64,000 nucleotides of DNA from Rhizophagus clarus (Eukaryota; Glomeromycota; Glomeromycetes; Glomerales; Glomeraceae): assembly GCA_015698045.1 (NCBI GenBank), contig BLAL01000274.1:1178001-1242000 (forward strand), in the 5' to 3' direction. The stretch's first letter is position 1, and each line of letters opens with the position of its first letter. Positions 49,161-59,420 of this stretch are shown here, in pieces. The notes under the pieces are model-generated. The model saw only the letters and a list, made by a program, of their open reading frames with translations. It made no database searches and was not told the DNA's origin. Position numbers and translations under genes: made by a program.

Positions 49161-51718
49161 GTATAAGATGAGATTAGATGAATTATTTTCCTGTAATACT
49201 TTTATTGTTATTTGAACATCAATAGTAAATTTTTTAATCAATACGACCGCCCCCTCTATTTTCTTAAATACCTGAATTGGAATAAACATATATTATTATA
49301 TAACTTTGAATTGAGTCACCCTCTAAACTCAAATTGTAATTTTCTGAAATTTTTAACTTCCCCAAATTATTGCAAAATTTCAAAAATTTTATTATATATT
49401 GGTTTTTTATTGTAAACACAAACTTTTCATAAAATCCGGACATTAATTGGAACGGCCTAACAACAGAGTACCATAAAAACTTTTTATCATATGATGATTT
49501 AAAGTTTTTAAATATTGCATTATTAAATATAAGCGCACATATAATAATTTAACATGTGATTATGATTTTTTTGAATTTTCTCTGTTATACAAACATCTAA
49601 TCTAAAAGTATTTTGATATGTCCATTTAGTCATGAATAAAAGCACTATAAAAGATTTTATATATATAGGTACTGAAATCAGAAAATTCTTATAGGACACT
49701 ATTGGGCGTGGTGGCGTTATCATGTAAATACCAGATGATAATCCATTACATTATTATCCGAAATTATTTTTAATGTATAGGCGTTCTGATTTTTTTTTTT
49801 TATTTAAATTTACATATCAACATTTGTTTAACCCATCTTTAAACATGACTCTTGTTATACTGTACTTAAATATGATACTAGCTTTTTAATAATTAATGTT
49901 AGGAATTTCAATGTCTTTTTTTGATATTCTTATAATTTTTCTCTTTTTAAAAGTCTGAACGCAATTTTTTGGTCGGACAATTAATATCTCGTGATAAGTG
50001 ACTTCAAAAAAAATTTTTACTTTCCCCGTTTTCCATTTTACTATGTATTCCTTCCAATGTCACGCGTTATCTGTCACATAATTAATTTAAAAACAAGTAG
50101 CAAAAAGATAAAATTCCTAATTAATATGAATACTATTTGAAGCATTAAACTGTTTTTATAAGCTTTTGATGGAACTCATCAACTGATAACCATATACCAT
50201 GCAGCGAGGGGCTATAGTACCCCGGAAATTTCATGTTTAAGACTTATAATAATGAGTAATTGGGTATTATCATACGTAATGCATGGGTATTTATTAATAA
50301 TGAGTTTGGGTTTGTAAGGGTATTATGCATAAGAAGTAAGAAATACCGTGACCTGAAAAATATGGTAATTTAGAAATATTAATATTCAACATTCGAGCTA
50401 ATCCTCTTAAGATTTAGCAGTATCAGTTGGTAAATAATATTTAAAATTACTGAATGTTTCAGTAATGTAAATTACCGAACCGATTCACCGATTATTTTTT
50501 TTCGTAACCGAAATTCTTTTATTTGAGTTTATAGTTCAAAAAAAAAAAAATCTTCTGATCTTATGAAAAAAGAACGATTTTTTTTCGTAACATGAAAATT
50601 TCCTTTATTTTATTAAAAAAGTTTTGTTTTTAGAAGCGAGACCAACTTTTGTCTCTTTCTAGAAGCGATCCTTCAGCCCGTTCAGCTTTGGCAATTAAGG
50701 TATTATTTTTGTTGTTTATTCGTTTTTTTATTTCGTTAGTTTATTTGCTTCTAAATTTTTTCATAATTTTTATTGGTAATAACGAAATCGGCACACTCAA
50801 TTTTGTTAATAATTTAGCAACATGCCACAACCAATTTTTATTGCATACTGTACAAAGATTTCCACAATAAGATACAGAGTTTCGACAAACATTTTTTCGC
50901 ATCAAAATACACAAATGTAAAACAACATGCTTTCATAGTAGTTAATAACTACACTTCATAGTTACCCAATAATAGCAATAATAGCATAGTATGGTATTAT
51001 GCATGCTGTATTAATCTGCAAATTATAGTATATTTTCCTTTTTTATGATACTGTCACGATTTCCGATTGTAAAATAATTTTGAAAAATTGATGGTGGATC
51101 ACAATATGCACTGAAAAAGAGAAGAAGCAAGGAGAACAAGTCGTTAGAATTTTATATTAGTATGTTACTTAAATGTTCAACGTTTAATTTAACTGGCCGA
51201 AACTTAAACTTGTAATTATATATTAATAAATATAAGTACTTAAAAAATATTATTAATTTCGGTTTTACGGCAAATTTCGTAAGTTGTGGTGATTCAGGGT
51301 TGTGGGATGGAAAATAATAAGCATGTTACTGATGAAACAATCGCGTCATCGAAATTCAGGAGTTATTCTTTTTTTGACAACCCTAACTTGCTTTAGTCGA
51401 AGTGTTTATAACAGGGTCTTGTCAAATTATAATTATCTAAGTCCGCGCAAAGAACACCACGTTTTATCGTATTAATGTAATTATATAATAGTTGAGCAGT
51501 GCAATGCATCCTGAACGCGGTAACCGATCGAAATAATAATAATTTACCAAAAAAAAAGAAAAGAAAAAAGACTCTAAAGACCTTAGCAGGTAATGCATTT
51601 TTTCATATGGTTTTATATAATTTTTATTTTATAAGTAAAAATTTAATATATTTACATTTTTACATTACAAGATAAATTGTATCGCATGACCTTTCCAGAT
51701 TATGTGTTATAGAACTAG
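49161..51718. other. Intergenic region, nothing coding recognised
   Basis: About 2.6 kb of AT-rich DNA. Open frames at 49212-49415, 49523-49723 and 50649-50870 lack domains or paralogs. A fragment resembling the end of the 46072-47716 element lies at about 51409-51435. Confidence 0.6.
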
Positions 51719-51952
51719 CTAATCTTCATCTGGTAATTCTAAATCATCATCCAGATCCAAGTTTTTTTCGGGAGGTAACCCTAGTAAATTTTTGTCAAGC
51801 ATACAACGAATAGAATTATATAATTCTTCCAACATATCCAATAATTCCGTAAAAGAAGAAATACGTTCTAGTGGGTCTTGCTTCCAAGCTATTAATTAAA
51901 AAAATATATTTTTAATACATCTTAACCTCCAAATAGAAATGTATAAAGAATG

Positions 51953-52002
<50 letters not shown>

Positions 52003-54151
52003 TACTTTCGCTTATTATTTTTTCACACCCTTTTTGATAAATTTCAGGAGTTGAAGCTCCAAATAAAATTGTCTCTCTACCACCATTAATAATATGATCC
52101 TTAATGCTTTCTACTTCCCAATCTCTATATGGAACTTTTTCAAAAATAAGTTCCCAAATTAACATACCGAAACTAAAAATTTCACCTTGAGTTGTATATT
52201 TAGAATCGGTTAATTTTTCAGGGGCTATCCAACGCAATTTATTTTCTGATTCTTCTGTAATATTCTCATCATCAGAATAACGTGCTGACTCAAAATTATA
52301 AATTTTGGGTTCTAAACTTTCAGTCATTAAAATGTTTTGACATTTTAGATCATTATGTATAATACCATCTTCTTGTAAAAATGTAAGTCCACGACAGATT
52401 TCAAGCGCAATCCGGATCTTACGATGCCATAGGATTTTTTTGTTTGAATAAAGTTGGCTTAATTTTCCAAGTTCAGCCCATTCAAAGATCATGACATTAT
52501 GATTTTCATTTGTTGAAATGCCGTAAAATCTTAGAATGTAATTACACTCGGACAATTTCATTAAAATTTCAAAAAGTCTTTGTGATTTTGAACTCGTTTT
52601 AATTTCTTCTTTATTATATGAAATGGATTTGCAAGCTACTTCTAGTCCCTTATAAATCTTCTTGACCACAGATTTACCACGTCGGTCATCAGGTTTTTCT
52701 ATTTTAGGATTATTTAAATCTTTTGAATCAATCTTATTTACACAAAATAAAGTTTTTTTATATTTAAGTTTTGTGATTAATTGATCAAGAATTAAAGCAA
52801 CTTCTCGAGCATTTGGACGTTCATCTGGTTCATAATCCCAACAGTCTAAATCAAAGGATCAATAAATCAATAATCATTTTTAAACTTAGAAATCAATTGC
52901 ATAATTAAACGTAGGTAGCTGATTATCTCTTGTTCATAATCTTTATCCAAAGATTGAAGAGCATTCCATCAAGCGAAATGTTGCAAGACGTTACGTTATG
53001 ATAATTAAGATCTCATTCTTGAGCATAGTAACATATACCGCCTAACAGCAAATCTTTGTAACAAAAATTTAAAGCACCAAATTACCTGTATACAAGTCGC
53101 TATATTCTACAGGGGTGCCGTTGATAGTTTTTTCTCTTTTTCCATTCGTTATTTCTAAGCTTAATCTTATACCATAATCGATATTATAAAATGGTTTACG
53201 TCCACTTGAAATCTGCCACATTATAACTCCAATACTATATACGTCTGATTTTTTATTTAATTCATAATTTTCGTTATTGAAACACTTTGGGTCAATATAT
53301 GGTATTATACCAATTATTCTACTGGTCCCATTAGATATTTCATTGGATATTTGTTTCGATAAGCCAAAATCTGCCAGTTTGATAGTTTTTTGATGTATAA
53401 GTATATTATTTGAATGCTGTTAAATTAAAAAAAGATTAATTTCACTGATTAATTTGTTAAAAAAAATTCAGTTAATATTACCAGATCACGATGAATAATA
53501 TTATTATTGTGTAAATATGTCACTGCATCTGCCAGCTGTAAAGCCAAGCTAAATTTATCATTCCAATCAAGTTCATAAAAATGTTCGCCCAAATACGTAT
53601 TTAGTGTGCCACTATCAGCATATTCTAATATTAGACAATATTTATTCATTTGATAAGTTGCATCTAAAAAAAATAAATAATAAAGAAAATTAATTCGTGT
53701 AATAAAAGAATAAAAGTCTTAATTTGTCATACCAGTATTTATTTTTGCATATCCGTAGGATTTTAGAATATTTTCGTGGTTGATAAGCATATGTAATTTT
53801 AACTAAATCATTTTTTTTTTTTAAACTGGCTTGTATTAGGAATTATATATTACAATCGAAATATATTGCAATTAATACCTCTTTGACAATAAGAGATGTC
53901 CCATCGCTATCAAAAGATTTCAATGCAAAAATTTGATTCTTCCGAGTAGCACGTGATACAATTCCGGAGGAGCCTCGACCTATTATATGGATGCAGTTGA
54001 AATCTGAATAATCATATTTTTTGCCTATTGATTCTAGCAAATTCCCTTTGATTGACAAATTTTTTTCCTTATTCTTTGAAAACTTCAACTTCTTCTTTAG
54101 CAATCTCTTAGTGGATTTTATTTGTATTTTAATAGACTTATAAAGTGTCAT
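51719..54151 (-). CDS. Kinase-pseudokinase fusion without helical bundle or Sel1 repeats
   Basis: Six exons: 54151-53879, 53802-53733, 53663-53482, 53416-53086, 52845-52006 and 51888-51719, giving 621 aa. The frame is open back to 54208, but [10 protein letters not shown] at 54151 matches the paralogs' starts. Domain 1: [11 protein letters not shown] (K78), [34 protein letters not shown]; probably active. A linker of about 60 aa follows [11 protein letters not shown]. Domain 2: VACK (K358), IHNDLKCQN (HND), YNFE replacing [22 protein letters not shown]; pseudokinase. It ends shortly after [11 protein letters not shown] with an acidic [10 protein letters not shown] tail and has no Sel1 repeats. 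Intron 5 contains a T30-A18 homopolymer palindrome (as read on the coding strand). Closest in plan to the gene at 30160-32604. Confidence 0.85.
51953..52000. repeat. T18-A30 homopolymer palindrome in an intron
   Basis: Eighteen T followed directly by thirty A, just inside intron 5 of the kinase-pseudokinase gene and about 4 nt from its GTAAG donor. It could form a hairpin and its length is likely to be unstable or misassembled. Confidence 0.85.
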
Positions 54152-54202
54152 TTTCAATTTCAGATTAAATTTAGAAAAATTTCGTTTATTTACAAATAAC
54201 CT

Positions 54203-54585
54203 GCACACAACCGGAATTTGAGATAATATTTATATGGAAATTTCCGACTACACGTGATTTTACATATATTAAAGAATCATGTTGTGTTTCAATCGGAATT
54301 GTACATGATATGCAATTTAAATTCTTTCTAGCATATAATGTGTGACAATATGAACAACGGTTCTTTGTTTGTATTCGGGGATCATTAAAAAAGGGATGAG
54401 CACACAACCGGAATTTGAGATAATATTTATATGGAAATTTCCGACTACACGTGATTTTACATATATTAAAGAATCATGTTGTGTTTCAATCGGAATTGTA
54501 CATGATATGCAATTTAAATTCTTTCTAGCATATAATGTGTGACAATATGAACAAACGGTTCTTTGTTTGTATTCGGGGATCATTA
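54203..54585 (-). repeat. Tandem duplication of 185 bp carrying a CxxC-x10-CxxC frame
   Basis: Copy 1 (54203-54387) and copy 2 (54400-54585) match by eye at every base except one A insertion in copy 2. They are separated by 12 bp. On the minus strand each copy encodes the peptide TLYARKNLNCISC within a CSYC...CISC zinc-ribbon-like motif, followed by a conserved-looking VKSRVVGNFHINIISNSGC. Copy 2 begins with an ATG at about 54583; the one-base difference puts copy 1 in another frame when read through. Either a small zinc-ribbon gene was partly duplicated, or both copies are fragments. It lies just 5' of the kinase gene starting at 54151, within its likely promoter. Confidence 0.7.
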
Positions 54586-55674
54586 TGAAAATTGCTTTTT
54601 AAAAACATATTTGTATGTTTTGTTCACCGAAAATATATTATATGTATTGCTTCCAAAAAAAAAATGATATTGTCAATTCCATGTGTTCATGTTCTAATTG
54701 TCAAAATTAGTTAAAAATTAAATGTTGATACAATTTTTAGTACACCAATGACAGAAAATGCCTTTTTAATAAAAATCTGTTTCATAACTGTGCTAACCAG
54801 TTTCATAAACCGATTTATGACCGGTCAACTCGGTTGTACCCGTTTTAAATTCAGTTTCGACTGTTCCAAATTCTAATGAATGAATTTATGTTTTGCAGTT
54901 TACTTTGTCTTGTGATCATGACATTCCAATATTTTATCTTATTATATCAAAATTTCCCATTATACCGAATAATTCGTTATAACATTAACGAATTTTCTCA
55001 TAACGAAGACCTGATCAGCCTGGATTCCTACAGCCTAATTCGTTAAATCGAAGGCCGACTGTAGATTGTTTTAAGGTGATAAGAAATATTTTGGATCAAC
55101 ATTTTATAAATATATGAATCTGGTTAGATTAATATAAGTTTCAGAGTTTAATATCTATTTAATTTAATTGATTTGTTGAATAATTTGTGTTTTGTAGTAA
55201 AAAAAATTTTATGGCCGTAATCCAAAAAAAGCTGTCATACGAGAGAAACTATTTAATAATACAATTTTTGTCACTTTCGCTTCTAAATCTTTTAAAAATT
55301 TTATCAAATACTTGAAATATTATACAATAAACGAAGAAAACACCTTCCTAACGTTTTAAATAAAGAATATTTGTAGCTTTTTATTTTTAAAAAAAATGCA
55401 ATTTTTAACTTTTATTACAAACATATAATACTAAGTGCGAAATTAACCAGTGGTCTGTCTAATTTAGATAAAAAAAAAACTTCGCCTGCTGTATAGAGCT
55501 AACATGAATTGACCTCAACTTCTAATAGGATCAGCTACTTTCTTACACGTGCGCAGTTGAAAAATAAAAAAAAAAATATGAAATTTCGTTTGTGTGACCA
55601 ATTTATGAAGCGTCAGATAAGTCAGTAATTGATCGATCATTATAACCTCCTTGTTTACTTATCCCTAGATTCGA
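54586..55674. other. Intergenic region
   Basis: About 1.1 kb between two same-strand kinase genes. Contains a pogo-like end relic at about 54958-55070. Nothing else recognised. Confidence 0.55.
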
Positions 55675-58600
55675 TCAGTATCGGTTAATATCGTAGATAT
55701 CTACTCCTAATTGATTCAATAATTTAGTCGCTTTAAGATTATCTTGCAAAGCAGCCTTTGTTAACCATTTAATTCCCTCATTTTCGTCCTTTGGAATATT
55801 ACATTTTCCTTTAAAATATATATCACCCAAATTAAATTGTGCAGTGGAATTGTTTCCTTCAGTAGCGGCTCTTTTGATATATTCCACAAATATTTGCCGA
55901 TTTTCATCTTCATCAAGGACTTGTTTAAATGTAAAGGCGTACCGTAATTGAGCATCAGAATTTCCTTCATCAGCTGCTTCTTTAAGTAATTTTTTGCCTT
56001 CTTCTTCGCGTTCTTGAATGTCATCAAGATATCCTTCCCACAGATATCGACCTTTCCAATATTTTGCTTCCGTATTATTATTTTCCGCATGAAAGTTAAA
56101 ACATTCCCACGCTTTTTTGTGATCCTTATCTTTAAAAGCTTGAATACCTTCTTCTATTGAGATTACTGGTTTTATGGGACTAATGATCTTATCTGGTAAT
56201 TCTAGATCAGCATCGCTTGTTACATTTGATCTAAATAATCCTAATTTATCAGGAAAAGTACCTGATGAATTATTATCTGAAATACGAATGGAATTGTATA
56301 ATTCTTCTAACATATCTAATAATTTCATAAACGAAATACGTTCTTGTGGTTCTTGCTTCCAAGCTGTATATATAAAAAAATTTATTTGAGTGCGAACATT
56401 ACAGTAAAAGTAGAAGTGCACTGTAATGCAGAAGTATTTACTTACTATCATTTATAATTTTTTTAAATTCATCTTGGCATATTTTAGGAGTTGATGATTT
56501 AAATGTAATTCTTTCTCTACGACCTTCAGCAACATGCATCACAATTTTTTTTGTTTCCCAACCTTGATATGGAATCCTTTCAAAAGCAAGCTCCCAAATT
56601 AACATACCAAAACTAAAAATTTCACATTGGGTTGTGTATCGAGAATTAATAGGGTCAATTAATTTTTCAGGAGCTAGCCAAGGGCCTGCTGTAGTTAGAT
56701 CTATTAATCCTGAATTAGTAACTATTCCATCAGAATAGCGTGCTAATTCAAAATTGTAAATTTTTGGTTCTAAGTTTTCTGTTATTAAAATATTTTCACA
56801 TTTCAGGTCGCGATGTAAAATATCAGCACATTGTAAAAATATGAGGCCACGGCAGATTTCAAAGGCAATTCGAACCTTATAATGCCATGAGATATGTTTA
56901 TTTAAATAAAGTTGTCTCAAAGTCCCAAATTCAGCCCATTCAAAGACCATAACATTTTTATTTTCAATCATTGAAATACCATAAAATCTAAGGATATGCT
57001 TACATTCAGATAATTTCATCAAAATATTAAAATTTCTCTGTGTTTTGGAACATGTTTTCATTTCCTCTTCATTATTTAAAATGGATTTACAAGCTACCTC
57101 TAATCCTTTATAAATTTTCCTAATTACAAAATTAGGGCCTTTACCACGTTTGTCATCAGATTTTTCTCGTAAGGGAGACGTTAAATCTATTATTCTATTA
57201 ATGTCATTCAAAGATTGTTTATCATCGTCTATATGGTTCATCATATGCTTAATTGTATCATGAATAATGTCCGCTTTATCATTGTTCTCAAGAATATCGT
57301 TACGTTTTTTGAGATATTTTGACATTTCAGCAAGATCTTCCTTTAAAGCTGTTTCATCAAATTTTTTCTGATCTTCGTTAGCCACTGCCGTAGTAAAATG
57401 TAAATCTTTCATTATAATATCATAATCATTTGTTAATTTTAGGAATTTTTCTTTAACAAAATATGCTTTTGTATACTTTCTAAAACCATGAATATTTGTT
57501 ATATCCGCAGCAAATTCTTTAATTTCTTTTAAATTATAAATTAATCTGTTAAAAGCTTTATAATATTCATTATTATAAAGTTTATCTTCATTTCTTTGTT
57601 TTCTACGAATTAATGTGTCAATAGCATTATCGGTCAATTTCACTCTGTTTATTAGAGTTTCACAGATAATTTTATTATATTCTGCCGCTTCATAAATACC
57701 TATAATTTTACTGATTAAGTCAGTAGCTGCTTTAATTAAGGGTAGATATGGACCAATAGCTCCAGTGGCCCTTATGGTCTTTAAAGTCCTTCCCGTTATG
57801 AAAGAATTAGTTGAATTTTCTAGCTCGGATGATTTGATTATTATATTGGTAGACGATGAACTAACTAGTTGTGTTACTTTGGAAGATATTGAAATCGGTT
57901 GATTAGTCTCTTCACTCTCAATTAATTTTGATTCGCTATTTACTCTCTCTTTTGGTTCAATAGTTTTATATTCAATCAAATTTAATTCATTATTTGACAT
58001 TAATTCATTATTTAAATCAATAGTTCCTTTGCTTAATTCTGAAATTGTTTCATGTTCTTCTAATGAATGAATTTCTTTTTTTTCAATAAAATTATCTATA
58101 GTTGTATCAATTCCCTCAAGATAAACCATTGATTTAAGTGTTGAAACAATTTCCTGTATATTTGGTCGTTTATTTGGTTCATATTCCCAACATACTGGTT
58201 AATTTAAATAAATAAAATTAATATACATAATTTTTAAATATAATTATATAGGTTAAGTGATTTATTTTACCTTCATATAAGTCACTGTAATTAACAGGGG
58301 TTCCATCAATAATTTTTTCTCTTTTACCATTTAATATAAATAAAGCTAAATTTGTATTATAATCAATATCATAAAAAGGTTTATAACCACTTGAAATTTG
58401 CCATAATAAAACTCCAATACTATATACATCGGATTTTTTATCTAATTTATAATTTTCTATGTTATCAAAACTTTTCGGGTCCACATAAGGTATTACACCA
58501 AATATTTTTGATGTATTACTTGATGCCTCAGCAATTTTTTTTGATAATCCAAAATCTGCTAATTTAATATTTTTTTGGTGTATAAGTATATTGTTTCCAT

Positions 58601-59420
58601 GCTTTATTTCATAATAAAAATAATTTTATTAATATTTATATTACAATATAAAATACTGTAAGTTAAGATAATGGGAATTTAAAAATTACCAAATCGCGAT
58701 GAATAATGTCTTCTTCATGCAAAAATTCCACAGCGCTAGCCAGCTGCAACGCTAAACGAGTTTTGTTATCCCAATCAAGTTCGTTAAAATGATCATTCAA
58801 ATAAGTACTTAATGTACCTCCATCAGCATATTCCAAGACTAAAGAATATTTTGGAGCCGCATCTAAATAAACCAAATTTATAACAAGAAATCGCTTAATT
58901 TAATATTTATATACATTATGTTTTTACTTTCTAATATTTACCAGTTTCTACTTTTGTGATTCCATAAAGCCGTATAATATTATCGTGATCATCAATTCTT
59001 CGGTGTAATTTTAACTGACATTAATATAAAAAAAATTTTTATTTTTTAAATTTTTTTTTTTTTCGATATTTATGGTATTATAATTAGGGTTGACATTTCT
59101 CATGTCAAGGCAGTTACTCTCTTACGTCATATGTTAGCCCTAATTATAAAATAGTTTTTAAGAATTATTACAGATAATAATACCTCTTTTACAACTTCTT
59201 TAAGAGTTTGTTCATCATTATTAAAAAAAGATTTTAAGGCAAAAAAACGATTGTAGTTTTTTCGACTAGCACGAACAACATTTCCGTATGCACCACTTCC
59301 TATTGGTTTAATATTTACGAAATCTAAATATGTATATAATTTGATATTCTCTTCGGAAATTAAATCTTCTAACCAATCCTTGTAATAATTTAAGTCTTTT
59401 GTTTTAGTATCTTTTGACAT
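55675..59420 (-). CDS. Kinase / MLKL-like four-helix bundle / pseudokinase / Sel1 fusion
   Basis: Six exons: 59420-59184, 59014-58942, 58862-58690, 58601-58271, 58194-56446 and 56363-55675, giving 1083 aa. Start chosen at MSKDTKTKD; an upstream in-frame ATG at 59486 would add 22 residues. Kinase 1 (about 30-300) is intact: [11 protein letters not shown] (K63), [38 protein letters not shown]. Residues about 294-405 are an acidic Ser/Asn-rich linker. Residues about 415-545 are the four-helix-bundle-like segment ([38 protein letters not shown]), then a brace-like helix to about 605. The second kinase-like domain (about 610-850) has VACK (K641), HRDLKCEN (732-739) and YNFE instead of DFG (752-754), with WLAPE kept. 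About three Sel1 repeats end the protein. RIPK3-like kinase and MLKL-like effector parts would thus sit on one chain (inference). Confidence 0.87.

Noticed and set aside
57835-57910. Possible RHIM or prion-forming motif in the Ser-rich linker of the kinase-bundle fusion ([14 protein letters not shown])
   Set aside because: It lacks the VQVG/IQIG core and the flanking pattern of known RHIM or fungal amyloid motifs; tempting given the MLKL link but unsupported.
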